The notes: generated by a model not told the origin, from the letters alone. Counted from the stretch's first letter, positions 37,101-52,670 are shown. The stretch: DNA of 64,000 nt from Pisaster brevispinus (GCA_023634235.1 JAMKCF010000018.1:4989474-5053473); one strand, 5' to 3'. A program made the numbers and translations.

Positions 37101-40100
37101 TTTGACCTGACTCTGCCTTAGGTATCCCTGCATCCGAAAATTAGAGTTCTGCGGCCGATGAGGGCAGGTTTCACACCGGAAAAGACCAGCAAGCGGGCAC
37201 GCTACAAACCCCCCGCAAAACACCTTCAACTCGTCTTTGCTGTCAAAGAGACAATAATGAGGTGAGATTGGGAATAACTCTCGTTCTAGGGGGGCTAGAG
37301 AGATGATTTTTTTACCTGACTCTGCCTTAGGTATCCCTGCATCCGTAAATTAGACTTTCACGGCCGATGAGGGCAGGTTTCACAACGGAAAAGACCAGCA
37401 AGCGGGGACGCTACAACCCCCCCGCAAAACACCTTCAACTCGTTTTTGCTGTCAAAGAGACAAAGACAAAATAAGGATGGTCATTTCACCCCCAAGGCAT
37501 CATCGGATCTGCACAAGTTTTATACCACTGGAAAGCCCGTCTCAAGGGCTATCTCTGCCATGAATTTGGGGTCGCTGACGATTCTGTAGGCGAGGCGAGC
37601 GGCCTGGATGCTAGGCCTACCCCTAAGAGATATTAAAAAAATTCCAGGGGCCGGCTGCGAAGCAAGGTCTCGCCGGCCGGGGTAATGGCCCAAAATAAAT
37701 TTGAGGTGAAATTGGGAATAACTCCCGTTCTAGGGAGGCTAGAGAGATGAATTTTTGACCTGACTCTGCCTTAGGTATCCCTGCATCCGAAAATTAGAGT
37801 TCTGCGGCCGATGAGGGCAGGTTTCACACCGGAAAAGACCAGCAAGCGGGCACGCTACAAACCCCCCGCAAAACACCTTCAACTCGTCTTTGCTGTCAAA
37901 GAGACAATAATGAGGTGAGATTGGGAATAACTCTCGTTCTAGGGGGGCTAGAGAGATGATTTTTTTACCTGACTCTGCCTTAGGTATCCCTGCATCCGTA
38001 AATTAGACTTTCACGGCCGATGAGGGCAGGTTTCACAACGGAAAAGACCAGCAAGCGGGGACGCTACAACCCCCCCGCAAAACACCTTCAACTCGTTTTT
38101 GCTGTCAAAGAGACAAAGACAAAATAAGGATGGTCATTTCACCCCCAAGGCATCATCGGATCTGCACAAGTTTTATACCACTGGAAAGCCCGTCTCAAGG
38201 GCTATCTCTGCCATGAATTTGGGGTCGCTGACGATTCTGTAGGCGAGGCGAGCGGCCTGGATGCTAGGCCTACCCCTAAGAGATATTTAAAAAATTCCAG
38301 GGGCCGGCTGCGAAGCAAGGTCTCGCCGGCCGGGGTAATGGCCCAAAATAAATTTGAGGTGAAATTGGGAATAACTCCCGTTCTAGGGAGGCTAGAGAGA
38401 TGAATTTTTGACCTGACTCTGCCTTAGGTATCCCTGCATCCGAAAATTAGAGTTCTGCGGCCGATGAGGGCAGGTTTCACACCGGAAAAGACCAGCAAGC
38501 GGGCACGCTACAAACCCCCCGCAAAACACCTTCAACTCGTCTTTGCTGTCAAAGAGACAATAATGAGGTGAGATTGGGAATAACTCTCGTTCTAGGGGGG
38601 CTAGAGAGATGATTTTTTTACCTGACTCTGCCTTAGGTATCCCTGCATCCGTAAATTAGACTTTCACGGCCGATGAGGGCAGGTTTCACAACGGAAAAGA
38701 CCAGCAAGCGGGGACGCTACAACCCCCCCGCAAAACACCTTCAACTCGTTTTTGCTGTCAAAGAGACAAAGACAAAATAAGGATGGTCATTTCACCCCCA
38801 AGGCATCATCGGATCTGCACAAGTTTTATACCACTGGAAAGCCCGTCTCAAGGGCTATCTCTGCCATGAATTTGGGGTCGCTGACGATTCTGTAGGCGAG
38901 GCGAGCGGCCTGGATGCTAGGCCTACCCCTAAGAGATATTAAAAAAATTCCAGGGGCCGGCTGCGAAGCAAGGTCTCGCCGGCCGGGGTAATGGCCCAAA
39001 ATAAATTTGAGGTGAAATTGGGAATAACTCCCGTTCTAGGGAGGCTAGAGAGATGAATTTTTGACCTGACTCTGCCTTAGGTATCCCTGCATCCGAAAAT
39101 TAGAGTTCTGCGGCCGATGAGGGCAGGTTTCACACCGGAAAAGACCAGCAAGCGGGCACGCTACAAACCCCCCGCAAAACACCTTCAACTCGTCTTTGCT
39201 GTCAAAGAGACAATAATGAGGTGAGATTGGGAATAACTCTCGTTCTAGGGGGGCTAGAGAGATGATTTTTTTACCTGACTCTGCCTTAGGTATCCCTGCA
39301 TCCGTAAATTAGACTTTCACGGCCGATGAGGGCAGGTTTCACAACGGAAAAGACCAGCAAGCGGGGACGCTACAACCCCCCCGCAAAACACCTTCAACTC
39401 GTTTTTGCTGTCAAAGAGACAAAGACAAAATAAGGATGGTCATTTCACCCCCAAGGCATCATCGGATCTGCACAAGTTTTATACCACTGGAAAGCCCGTC
39501 TCAAGGGCTATCTCTGCCATGAATTTGGGGTCGCTGACGATTCTGTAGGCGAGGCGAGCGGCCTGGATGCTAGGCCTACCCCTAAGAGATATTAAAAAAA
39601 TTCCAGGGGCCGGCTGCGAAGCAAGGTCTCGCCGGCCGGGGTAATGGCCCAAAATAAATTTGAGGTGAAATTGGGAATAACTCCCGTTCTAGGGAGGCTA
39701 GAGAGATGAATTTTTGACCTGACTCTGCCTTAGGTATCCCTGCATCCGAAAATTAGAGTTCTGCGGCCGATGAGGGCAGGTTTCACACCGGAAAAGACCA
39801 GCAAGCGGGCACGCTACAAACCCCCCGCAAAACACCTTCAACTCGTCTTTGCTGTCAAAGAGACAATAATGAGGTGAGATTGGGAATAACTCTCGTTCTA
39901 GGGGGGCTAGAGAGATGATTTTTTTACCTGACTCTGCCTTAGGTATCCCTGCATCCGTAAATTAGACTTTCACGGCCGATGAGGGCAGGTTTCACAACGG
40001 AAAAGACCAGCAAGCGGGGACGCTACAACCCCCCCGCAAAACACCTTCAACTCGTTTTTGCTGTCAAAGAGACAAAGACAAAATAAGGATGGTCATTTCA

Positions 40101-43100
40101 CCCCCAAGGCATCATCGGATCTGCACAAGTTTTATACCACTGGAAAGCCCGTCTCAAGGGCTATCTCTGCCATGAATTTGGGGTCGCTGACGATTCTGTA
40201 GGTGAGGCGAGCGGCCTGGATGCTAGGCCTACCCCTAAGAGATATTAAAAAAATTCCAGGGGCCGGCTGCGAAGCAAGGTCTCGCCGGCCGGGGTAATGG
40301 CCCAAAATAAATTTGAGGTGAAATTGGGAATAACTCCCGTTCTAGGGAGGCTAGAGAGATGAATTTTTGACCTGACTCTGCCTTAGGTATCCCTGCATCC
40401 GAAAATTAGAGTTCTGCGGCCGATGAGGGCAGGTTTCACACCGGAAAAGACCAGCAAGCGGGCACGCTACAAACCCCCCGCAAAACACCTTCAACTCGTC
40501 TTTGCTGTCAAAGAGACAATAATGAGGTGAGATTGGGAATAACTCTCGTTCTAGGGGGGCTAGAGAGATGATTTTTTTACCTGACTCTGCCTTAGGTATC
40601 CCTGCATCCGTAAATTAGACTTTCACGGCCGATGAGGGCAGGTTTCACAACGGAAAAGACCAGCAAGCGGGGACGCTACAACCCCCCCGCAAAACACCTT
40701 CAACTCGTTTTTGCTGTCAAAGAGACAAAGACAAAATAAGGATGGTCATTTCACCCCCAAGGCATCATCGGATCTGCACAAGTTTTATACCACTGGAAAG
40801 CCCGTCTCAAGGGCTATCTCTGCCATGAATTTGGGGTCGCTGACGATTCTGTAGGCGAGGCGAGCGGCCTGGATGCTAGGCCTACCCCTAAGAGATATTA
40901 AAAAAATTCCAGGGGCCGGCTGCGAAGCAAGGTCTCGCCGGCCGGGGTAATGGCCCAAAATAAATTTGAGGTGAAATTGGGAATAACTCCCGTTCTAGGG
41001 AGGCTAGAGAGATGAATTTTTGACCTGACTCTGCCTTAGGTATCCCTGCATCCGAAAATTAGAGTTCTGCGGCCGATGAGGGCAGGTTTCACACCGGAAA
41101 AGACCAGCAAGCGGGCACGCTACAAACCCCCCGCAAAACACCTTCAACTCGTCTTTGCTGTCAAAGAGACAATAATGAGGTGAGATTGGGAATAACTCTC
41201 GTTCTAGGGGGGCTAGAGAGATGATTTTTTTACCTGACTCTGCCTTAGGTATCCCTGCATCCGTAAATTAGACTTTCACGGCCGATGAGGGCAGGTTTCA
41301 CAACGGAAAAGACCAGCAAGCGGGGACGCTACAACCCCCCCGCAAAACACCTTCAACTCGTTTTTGCTGTCAAAGAGACAAAGACAAAATAAGGATGGTC
41401 ATTTCACCCCCAAGGCATCATCGGATCTGCACAAGTTTTATACCACTGGAAAGCCCGTCTCAAGGGCTATCTCTGCCATGAATTTGGGGTCGCTGACGAT
41501 TCTGTAGGCGAGGCGAGCGGCCTGGATGCTAGGCCTACCCCTAAGAGATATTAAAAAAATTCCAGGGGCCGGCTGCGAAGCAAGGTCTCGCCGGCCGGGG
41601 TAATGGCCCAAAATAAATTTGAGGTGAAATTGGGAATAACTCCCGTTCTAGGGAGGCTAGAGAGATGAATTTTTGACCTGACTCTGCCTTAGGTATCCCT
41701 GCATCCGAAAATTAGAGTTCTGCGGCCGATGAGGGCAGGTTTCACACCGGAAAAGACCAGCAAGCGGGCACGCTACAAACCCCCCGCAAAACACCTTCAA
41801 CTCGTCTTTGCTGTCAAAGAGACAATAATGAGGTGAGATTGGGAATAACTCTCGTTCTAGGGGGGCTAGAGAGATGATTTTTTTACCTGACTCTGCCTTA
41901 GGTATCCCTGCATCCGTAAATTAGACTTTCACGGCCGATGAGGGCAGGTTTCACAACGGAAAAGACCAGCAAGCGGGGACGCTACAACCCCCCCGCAAAA
42001 CACCTTCAACTCGTTTTTGCTGTCAAAGAGACAAAGACAAAATAAGGATGGTCATTTCACCCCCAAGGCATCATCGGATCTGCACAAGTTTTATACCACT
42101 GGAAAGCCCGTCTCAAGGGCTATCTCTGCCATGAATTTGGGGTTGCTGACGATTCTGTAGGCGAGGCGAGCGGCCTGGATGCTAGGCCTACCCCTAAGAG
42201 ATATTAAAAAAATTCCAGGGGCCGGCTGCGAAGCAAGGTCTCGCCGGCCGGGGTAATGGCCCAAAATAAATTTGAGGTGAAATTGGGAATAACTCCCGTT
42301 CTAGGGAGGCTAGAGAGATGAATTTTTGACCTGACTCTGCCTTAGGTATCCCTGCATCCGAAAATTAGAGTTCTGCGGCCGATGAGGGCAGGTTTCACAC
42401 CGGAAAAGACCAGCAAGCGGGCACGCTACAAACCCCCCGCAAAACACCTTCAACTCGTCTTTGCTGTCAAAGAGACAATAATGAGGTGAGATTGGGAATA
42501 ACTCTCGTTCTAGGGGGGCTAGAGAGATGATTTTTTTACCTGACTCTGCCTTAGGTATCCCTGCATCCGTAAATTAGACTTTCACGGCCGATGAGGGCAG
42601 GTTTCACAACGGAAAAGACCAGCAAGCGGGGACGCTACAACCCCCCCGCAAAACACCTTCAACTCGTTTTTGCTGTCAAAGAGACAAAGACAAAATAAGG
42701 ATGGTCATTTCACCCCCAAGGCATCATCGGATCTGCACAAGTTTTATACCACTGGAAAGCCCGTCTCAAGGGCTATCTCTGCCATGAATTTGGGGTCGCT
42801 GACGATTCTGTAGGCGAGGCGAGCGGCCTGGATGCTAGACCTACCCCTAAGAGATATTAAAAAAATTCCAGGGGCCGGCTGCGAAGCAAGGTCTCGCCGG
42901 CCGGGGTAATGGCCCAAAATAAATTTGAGGTGAAATTGGGAATAACTCCCGTTCTAGGGAGGCTAGAGAGATGAATTTTTGACCTGACTCTGCCTTAGGT
43001 ATCCCTGCATCCGAAAATTAGAGTTCTGCGGCCGATGAGGGCAGGTTTCACACCGGAAAAGACCAGCAAGCGGGCACGCTACAAACCCCCCGCAAAACAC

Positions 43101-46100
43101 CTTCAACTCGTCTTTGCTGTCAAAGAGACAATAATGAGGTGAGATTGGGAATAACTCTCGTTCTAGGGGGGCTAGAGAGATGATTTTTTTACCTGACTCT
43201 GCCTTAGGTATCCCTGCATCCGTAAATTAGACTTTCACGGCCGATGAGGGCAGGTTTCACAACGGAAAAGACCAGCAAGCGGGGACGCTACAACCCCCCC
43301 GCAAAACACCTTCAACTCGTTTTTGCTGTCAAAGAGACAAAGACAAAATAAGGATGGTCATTTCACCCCCAAGGCATCATCGGATCTGCACAAGTTTTAT
43401 ACCACTGGAAAGCCCGTCTCAAGGGCTATCTCTGCCATGAATTTGGGGTCGCTGACGATTCTGTAGGCGAGGCGAGCGGCCTGGATGCTAGGCCTACCCC
43501 TAAGAGATATTAAAAAAATTCCAGGGGCCGGCTGCGAAGCAAGGTCTCGCCGGCCGGGGTAATGGCCCAAAATAAATTTGAGGTGAAATTGGGAATAACT
43601 CCCGTTCTAGGGAGGCTAGAGAGATGAATTTTTGACCTGACTCTGCCTTAGGTATCCCTGCATCCGAAAATTAGAGTTCTGCGGCCGATGAGGGCAGGTT
43701 TCACACCGGAAAAGACCAGCAAGCGGGCACGCTACAAACCCCCCGCAAAACACCTTCAACTCGTCTTTGCTGTCAAAGAGACAATAATGAGGTGAGATTG
43801 GGAATAACTCTCGTTCTAGGGGGGCTAGAGAGATGATTTTTTTACCTGACTCTGCCTTAGGTATCCCTGCATCCGTAAATTAGACTTTCACGGCCGATGA
43901 GGGCAGGTTTCACAACGGAAAAGACCAGCAAGCGGGGACGCTACAACCCCCCCGCAAAACACCTTCAACTCGTTTTTGCTGTCAAAGAGACAAAGACAAA
44001 ATAAGGATGGTCATTTCACCCCCAAGGCATCATCGGATCTGCACAAGTTTTATACCACTGGAAAGCCCGTCTCAAGGGCTATCTCTGCCATGAATTTGGG
44101 GTTGCTGACGATTCTGTAGGCGAGGCGAGCGGCCTGGATGCTAGGCCTACCCCTAAGAGATATTAAAAAAATTCCAGGGGCCGGCTGCGAAGCAAGGTCT
44201 CGCCGGCCGGGGTAATGGCCCAAAATAAATTTGAGGTGAAATTGGGAATAACTCCCGTTCTAGGGAGGCTAGAGAGATGAATTTTTGACCTGACTCTGCC
44301 TTAGGTATCCCTGCATCCGAAAATTAGAGTTCTGCGGCCGATGAGGGCAGGTTTCACACCGGAAAAGACCAGCAAGCGGGCACGCTACAAACCCCCCGCA
44401 AAACACCTTCAACTCGTCTTTGCTGTCAAAGAGACAATAATGAGGTGAGATTGGGAATAACTCTCGTTCTAGGGGGGCTAGAGAGATGATTTTTTTACCT
44501 GACTCTGCCTTAGGTATCCCTGCATCCGTAAATTAGACTTTCACGGCCGATGAGGGCAGGTTTCACAACGGAAAAGACCAGCAAGCGGGGACGCTACAAC
44601 CCCCCCGCAAAACACCTTCAACTCGTTTTTGCTGTCAAAGAGACAAAGACAAAATAAGGATGGTCATTTCACCCCCAAGGCATCATCGGATCTGCACAAG
44701 TTTTATACCACTGGAAAGCCCGTCTCAAGGGCTATCTCTGCCATGAATTTGGGGTCGCTGACGATTCTGTAGGCGAGGCGAGCGGCCTGGATGCTAGGCC
44801 TACCCCTAAGAGATATTAAAAAAATTCCAGGGGCCGGCTGCGAAGCAAGGTCTCGCCGGCCGGGGTAATGGCCCAAAATAAATTTGAGGTGAAATTGGGA
44901 ATAACTCCCGTTCTAGGGAGGCTAGAGAGATGAATTTTTGACCTGACTCTGCCTTAGGTATCCCTGCATCCGAAAATTAGAGTTCTGCGGCCGATGAGGG
45001 CAGGTTTCACACCGGAAAAGACCAGCAAGCGGGCACGCTACAAACCCCCCGCAAAACACCTTCAACTCGTCTTTGCTGTCAAAGAGACAATAATGAGGTG
45101 AGATTGGGAATAACTCTCGTTCTAGGGGGGCTAGAGAGATGATTTTTTTACCTGACTCTGCCTTAGGTATCCCTGCATCCGTAAATTAGACTTTCACGGC
45201 CGATGAGGGCAGGTTTCACAACGGAAAAGACCAGCAAGCGGGGACGCTACAACCCCCCCGCAAAACACCTTCAACTCGTTTTTGCTGTCAAAGAGACAAA
45301 GACAAAATAAGGATGGTCATTTCACCCCCAAGGCATCATCGGATCTGCACAAGTTTTATACCACTGGAAAGCCCGTCTCAAGGGCTATCTCTGCCATGAA
45401 TTTGGGGTTGCTGACGATTCTGTAGGCGAGGCGAGCGGCCTGGATGCTAGGCCTACCCCTAAGAGATATTAAAAAAATTCCAGGGGCCGGCTGCGAAGCA
45501 AGGTCTCGCCGGCCGGGGTAATGGCCCAAAATAAATTTGAGGTGAAATTGGGAATAACTCCCGTTCTAGGGAGGCTAGAGAGATGAATTTTTGACCTGAC
45601 TCTGCCTTAGGTATCCCTGCATCCGAAAATTAGAGTTCTGCGGCCGATGAGGGCAGGTTTCACACCGGAAAAGACCAGCAAGCGGGCACGCTACAAACCC
45701 CCCGCAAAACACCTTCAACTCGTCTTTGCTGTCAAAGAGACAATAATGAGGTGAGATTGGGAATAACTCTCGTTCTAGGGGGGCTAGAGAGATGATTTTT
45801 TTACCTGACTCTGCCTTAGGTATCCCTGCATCCGTAAATTAGACTTTCACGGCCGATGAGGGCAGGTTTCACAACGGAAAAGACCAGCAAGCGGGGACGC
45901 TACAACCCCCCCGCAAAACACCTTCAACTCGTTTTTGCTGTCAAAGAGACAAAGACAAAATAAGGATGGTCATTTCACCCCCAAGGCATCATCGGATCTG
46001 CACAAGTTTTATACCACTGGAAAGCCCGTCTCAAGGGCTATCTCTGCCATGAATTTGGGGTCGCTGACGATTCTGTAGGCGAGGCGAGCGGCCTGGATGC

Positions 46101-49100
46101 TAGGCCTACCCCTAAGAGATATTAAAAAAATTCCAGGGGCCGGCTGCGAAGCAAGGTCTCGCCGGCCGGGGTAATGGCCCAAAATAAATTTGAGGTGAAA
46201 TTGGGAATAACTCCCGTTCTAGGGAGGCTAGAGAGATGAATTTTTGACCTGACTCTGCCTTAGGTATCCCTGCATCCGAAAATTAGAGTTCTGCGGCCGA
46301 TGAGGGCAGGTTTCACACCGGAAAAGACCAGCAAGCGGGCACGCTACAAACCCCCCGCAAAACACCTTCAACTCGTCTTTGCTGTCAAAGAGACAATAAT
46401 GAGGTGAGATTGGGAATAACTCTCGTTCTAGGGGGGCTAGAGAGATGATTTTTTTACCTGACTCTGCCTTAGGTATCCCTGCATCCGTAAATTAGACTTT
46501 CACGGCCGATGAGGGCAGGTTTCACAACGGAAAAGACCAGCAAGCGGGGACGCTACAACCCCCCCGCAAAACACCTTCAACTCGTTTTTGCTGTCAAAGA
46601 GACAAAGACAAAATAAGGATGGTCATTTCACCCCCAAGGCATCATCGGATCTGCACAAGTTTTATACCACTGGAAAGCCCGTCTCAAGGGCTATCTCTGC
46701 CATGAATTTGGGGTCGCTGACGATTCTGTAGGCGAGGCGAGCGGCCTGGATGCTAGGCCTACCCCTAAGAGATATTAAAAAAATTCCAGGGGCCGGCTGC
46801 GAAGCAAGGTCTCGCCGGCCGGGGTAATGGCCCAAAATAAATTTGAGGTGAAATTGGGAATAACTCCCGTTCTAGGGAGGCTAGAGAGATGAATTTTTGA
46901 CCTGACTCTGCCTTAGGTATCCCTGCATCCGAAAATTAGAGTTCTGCGGCCGATGAGGGCAGGTTTCACACCGGAAAAGACCAGCAAGCGGGCACGCTAC
47001 AAACCCCCCGCAAAACACCTTCAACTCGTCTTTGCTGTCAAAGAGACAATAATGAGGTGAGATTGGGAATAACTCTCGTTCTAGGGGGGCTAGAGAGATG
47101 ATTTTTTTACCTGACTCTGCCTTAGGTATCCCTGCATCCGTAAATTAGACTTTCACGGCCGATGAGGGCAGGTTTCACAACGGAAAAGACCAGCAAGCGG
47201 GGACGCTACAACCCCCCCGCAAAACACCTTCAACTCGTTTTTGCTGTCAAAGAGACAAAGACAAAATAAGGATGGTCATTTCACCCCCAAGGCATCATCG
47301 GATCTGCACAAGTTTTATACCACTGGAAAGCCCGTCTCAAGGGCTATCTCTGCCATGAATTTGGGGTTGCTGACGATTCTGTAGGCGAGGCGAGCGGCCT
47401 GGATGCTAGGCCTACCCCTAAGAGATATTAAAAAAATTCCAGGGGCCGGCTGCGAAGCAAGGTCTCGCCGGCCGGGGTAATGGCCCAAAATAAATTTGAG
47501 GTGAAATTGGGAATAACTCCCGTTCTAGGGAGGCTAGAGAGATGAATTTTTGACCTGACTCTGCCTTAGGTATCCCTGCATCCGAAAATTAGAGTTCTGC
47601 GGCCGATGAGGGCAGGTTTCACACCGGAAAAGACCAGCAAGCGGGCACGCTACAAACCCCCCGCAAAACACCTTCAACTCGTCTTTGCTGTCAAAGAGAC
47701 AATAATGAGGTGAGATTGGGAATAACTCTCGTTCTAGGGGGGCTAGAGAGATGATTTTTTTACCTGACTCTGCCTTAGGTATCCCTGCATCCGTAAATTA
47801 GACTTTCACGGCCGATGAGGGCAGGTTTCACAACGGAAAAGACCAGCAAGCGGGGACGCTACAACCCCCCCGCAAAACACCTTCAACTCGTTTTTGCTGT
47901 CAAAGAGACAAAGACAAAATAAGGATGGTCATTTCACCCCCAAGGCATCATCGGATCTGCACAAGTTTTATACCACTGGAAAGCCCGTCTCAAGGGCTAT
48001 CTCTGCCATGAATTTGGGGTCGCTGACGATTCTGTAGGCGAGGCGAGCGGCCTGGATGCTAGGCCTACCCCTAAGAGATATTAAAAAAATTCCAGGGGCC
48101 GGCTGCGAAGCAAGGTCTCGCCGGCCGGGGTAATGGCCCAAAATAAATTTGAGGTGAAATTGGGAATAACTCCCGTTCTAGGGAGGCTAGAGAGATGAAT
48201 TTTTGACCTGACTCTGCCTTAGGTATCCCTGCATCCGAAAATTAGAGTTCTGCGGCCGATGAGGGCAGGTTTCACACCGGAAAAGACCAGCAAGCGGGCA
48301 CGCTACAAACCCCCCGCAAAACACCTTCAACTCGTCTTTGCTGTCAAAGAGACAATAATGAGGTGAGATTGGGAATAACTCTCGTTCTAGGGGGGCTAGA
48401 GAGATGATTTTTTTACCTGACTCTGCCTTAGGTATCCCTGCATCCGTAAATTAGACTTTCACGGCCGATGAGGGCAGGTTTCACAACGGAAAAGACCAGC
48501 AAGCGGGGACGCTACAACCCCCCCGCAAAACACCTTCAACTCGTTTTTGCTGTCAAAGAGACAAAGACAAAATAAGGATGGTCATTTCACCCCCAAGGCA
48601 TCATCGGATCTGCACAAGTTTTATACCACTGGAAAGCCCGTCTCAAGGGCTATCTCTGCCATGAATTTGGGGTCGCTGACGATTCTGTAGGCGAGGCGAG
48701 CGGCCTGGATGCTAGGCCTACCCCTAAGAGATATTAAAAAAATTCCAGGGGCCGGCTGCGAAGCAAGGTCTCGCCGGCCGGGGTAATGGCCCAAAATAAA
48801 TTTGAGGTGAAATTGGGAATAACTCCCGTTCTAGGGAGGCTAGAGAGATGAATTTTTGACCTGACTCTGCCTTAGGTATCCCTGCATCCGAAAATTAGAG
48901 TTCTGCGGCCGATGAGGGCAGGTTTCACACCGGAAAAGACCAGCAAGCGGGCACGCTACAAACCCCCCGCAAAACACCTTCAACTCGTCTTTGCTGTCAA
49001 AGAGACAATAATGAGGTGAGATTGGGAATAACTCTCGTTCTAGGGGGGCTAGAGAGATGATTTTTTTACCTGACTCTGCCTTAGGTATCCCTGCATCCGT

Positions 49101-52100
49101 AAATTAGACTTTCACGGCCGATGAGGGCAGGTTTCACAACGGAAAAGACCAGCAAGCGGGGACGCTACAACCCCCCCGCAAAACACCTTCAACTCGTTTT
49201 TGCTGTCAAAGAGACAAAGACAAAATAAGGATGGTCATTTCACCCCCAAGGCATCATCGGATCTGCACAAGTTTTATACCACTGGAAAGCCCGTCTCAAG
49301 GGCTATCTCTGCCATGAATTTGGGGTTGCTGACGATTCTGTAGGCGAGGCGAGCGGCCTGGATGCTAGGCCTACCCCTAAGAGATATTAAAAAAATTCCA
49401 GGGGCCGGCTGCGAAGCAAGGTCTCGCCGGCCGGGGTAATGGCCCAAAATAAATTTGAGGTGAAATTGGGAATAACTCCCGTTCTAGGGAGGCTAGAGAG
49501 ATGAATTTTTGACCTGACTCTGCCTTAGGTATCCCTGCATCCGAAAATTAGAGTTCTGCGGCCGATGAGGGCAGGTTTCACACCGGAAAAGACCAGCAAG
49601 CGGGCACGCTACAAACCCCCCGCAAAACACCTTCAACTCGTCTTTGCTGTCAAAGAGACAATAATGAGGTGAGATTGGGAATAACTCTCGTTCTAGGGGG
49701 GCTAGAGAGATGATTTTTTTACCTGACTCTGCCTTAGGTATCCCTGCATCCGTAAATTAGACTTTCACGGCCGATGAGGGCAGGTTTCACAACGGAAAAG
49801 ACCAGCAAGCGGGGACGCTACAACCCCCCCGCAAAACACCTTCAACTCGTTTTTGCTGTCAAAGAGACAAAGACAAAATAAGGATGGTCATTTCACCCCC
49901 AAGGCATCATCGGATCTGCACAAGTTTTATACCACTGGAAAGCCCGTCTCAAGGGCTATCTCTGCCATGAATTTGGGGTCGCTGACGATTCTGTAGGCGA
50001 GGCGAGCGGCCTGGATGCTAGGCCTACCCCTAAGAGATATTAAAAAAATTCCAGGGGCCGGCTGCGAAGCAAGGTCTCGCCGGCCGGGGTAATGGCCCAA
50101 AATAAATTTGAGGTGAAATTGGGAATAACTCCCGTTCTAGGGAGGCTAGAGAGATGAATTTTTGACCTGACTCTGCCTTAGGTATCCCTGCATCCGAAAA
50201 TTAGAGTTCTGCGGCCGATGAGGGCAGGTTTCACACCGGAAAAGACCAGCAAGCGGGCACGCTACAAACCCCCCGCAAAACACCTTCAACTCGTCTTTGC
50301 TGTCAAAGAGACAATAATGAGGTGAGATTGGGAATAACTCTCGTTCTAGGGGGGCTAGAGAGATGATTTTTTTACCTGACTCTGCCTTAGGTATCCCTGC
50401 ATCCGTAAATTAGACTTTCACGGCCGATGAGGGCAGGTTTCACAACGGAAAAGACCAGCAAGCGGGGACGCTACAACCCCCCCGCAAAACACCTTCAACT
50501 CGTTTTTGCTGTCAAAGAGACAAAGACAAAATAAGGATGGTCATTTCACCCCCAAGGCATCATCGGATCTGCACAAGTTTTATACCACTGGAAAGCCCGT
50601 CTCAAGGGCTATCTCTGCCATGAATTTGGGGTCGCTGACGATTCTGTAGGCGAGGCGAGCGGCCTGGATGCTAGGCCTACCCCTAAGAGATATTAAAAAA
50701 ATTCCAGGGGCCGGCTGCGAAGCAAGGTCTCGCCGGCCGGGGTAATGGCCCAAAATAAATTTAAGGTGAAATTGGGAATAACTCCCGTTCTAGGGAGGCT
50801 AGAGAGATGAATTTTTGACCTGACTCTGCCTTAGGTATCCCTGCATCCGAAAATTAGAGTTCTGCGGCCGATGAGGGCAGGTTTCACACCGGAAAAGACC
50901 AGCAAGCGGGCACGCTACAAACCCCCCGCAAAACACCTTCAACTCGTCTTTGCTGTCAAAGAGACAATAATGAGGTGAGATTGGGAATAACTCTCGTTCT
51001 AGGGGGGCTAGAGAGATGATTTTTTTACCTGACTCTGCCTTAGGTATCCCTGCATCCGTAAATTAGACTTTCACGGCCGATGAGGGCAGGTTTCACAACG
51101 GAAAAGACCAGCAAGCGGGGACGCTACAACCCCCCCGCAAAACACCTTCAACTCGTTTTTGCTGTCAAAGAGACAAAGACAAAATAAGGATGGTCATTTC
51201 ACCCCCAAGGCATCATCGGATCTGCACAAGTTTTATACCACTGGAAAGCCCGTCTCAAGGGCTATCTCTGCCATGAATTTGGGGTCGCTGACGATTCTGT
51301 AGGCGAGGCGAGCGGCCTGGATGCTAGGCCTACCCCTAAGAGATATTAAAAAAATTCCAGGGGCCGGCTGCGAAGCAAGGTCTCGCCGGCCGGGGTAATG
51401 GCCCAAAATAAATTTGAGGTGAAATTGGGAATAACTCCCGTTCTAGGGAGGCTAGAGAGATGAATTTTTGACCTGACTCTGCCTTAGGTATCCCTGCATC
51501 CGAAAATTAGAGTTCTGCGGCCGATGAGGGCAGGTTTCACACCGGAAAAGACCAGCAAGCGGGCACGCTACAAACCCCCCGCAAAACACCTTCAACTCGT
51601 CTTTGCTGTCAAAGAGACAATAATGAGGTGAGATTGGGAATAACTCTCGTTCTAGGGGGGCTAGAGAGATGATTTTTTTACCTGACTCTGCCTTAGGTAT
51701 CCCTGCATCCGTAAATTAGACTTTCACGGCCGATGAGGGCAGGTTTCACAACGGAAAAGACCAGCAAGCGGGGACGCTACAACCCCCCCGCAAAACACCT
51801 TCAACTCGTTTTTGCTGTCAAAGAGACAAAGACAAAATAAGGATGGTCATTTCACCCCCAAGGCATCATCGGATCTGCACAAGTTTTATACCACTGGAAA
51901 GCCCGTCTCAAGGGCTATCTCTGCCATGAATTTGGGGTCGCTGACGATTCTGTAGGCGAGGCGAGCGGCCTGGATGCTAGGCCTACCCCTAAGAGATATT
52001 AAAAAAATTCCAGGGGCCGGCTGCGAAGCAAGGTCTCGCCGGCCGGGGTAATGGCCCAAAATAAATTTGAGGTGAAATTGGGAATAACTCCCGTTCTAGG

Positions 52101-52670
52101 GAGGCTAGAGAGATGAATTTTTGACCTGACTCTGCCTTAGGTATCCCTGCATCCGAAAATTAGAGTTCTGCGGCCGATGAGGGCAGGTTTCACACCGGAA
52201 AAGACCAGCAAGCGGGCACGCTACAAACCCCCCGCAAAACACCTTCAACTCGTCTTTGCTGTCAAAGAGACAATAATGAGGTGAGATTGGGAATAACTCT
52301 CGTTCTAGGGGGGCTAGAGAGATGATTTTTTTACCTGACTCTGCCTTAGGTATCCCTGCATCCGTAAATTAGACTTTCACGGCCGATGAGGGCAGGTTTC
52401 ACAACGGAAAAGACCAGCAAGCGGGGACGCTACAACCCCCCCGCAAAACACCTTCAACTCGTTTTTGCTGTCAAAGAGACAAAGACAAAATAAGGATGGT
52501 CATTTCACCCCCAAGGCATCATCGGATCTGCACAAGTTTTATACCACTGGAAAGCCCGTCTCAAGGGCTATCTCTGCCATGAATTTGGGGTCGCTGACGA
52601 TTCTGTAGGCGAGGCGAGCGGCCTGGATGCTAGGCCTACCCCTAAGAGATATTAAAAAAATTCCAGGGGC

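Larger units (their letters stand above)
14795..52670. repeat. Satellite subfamily 1 (58 units)
   Basis: Units starting 14795 through 52018 carry cacaacgg in block B. Length is 653 bp in all but the units starting 20019 and 20673. Other changes are isolated single bases, such as 19287, 19925, 23859 and 40203, or are shared by a few units in regular spacing. The strong uniformity over about 38 kb suggests recent spread of one unit type. Confidence 0.85.
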
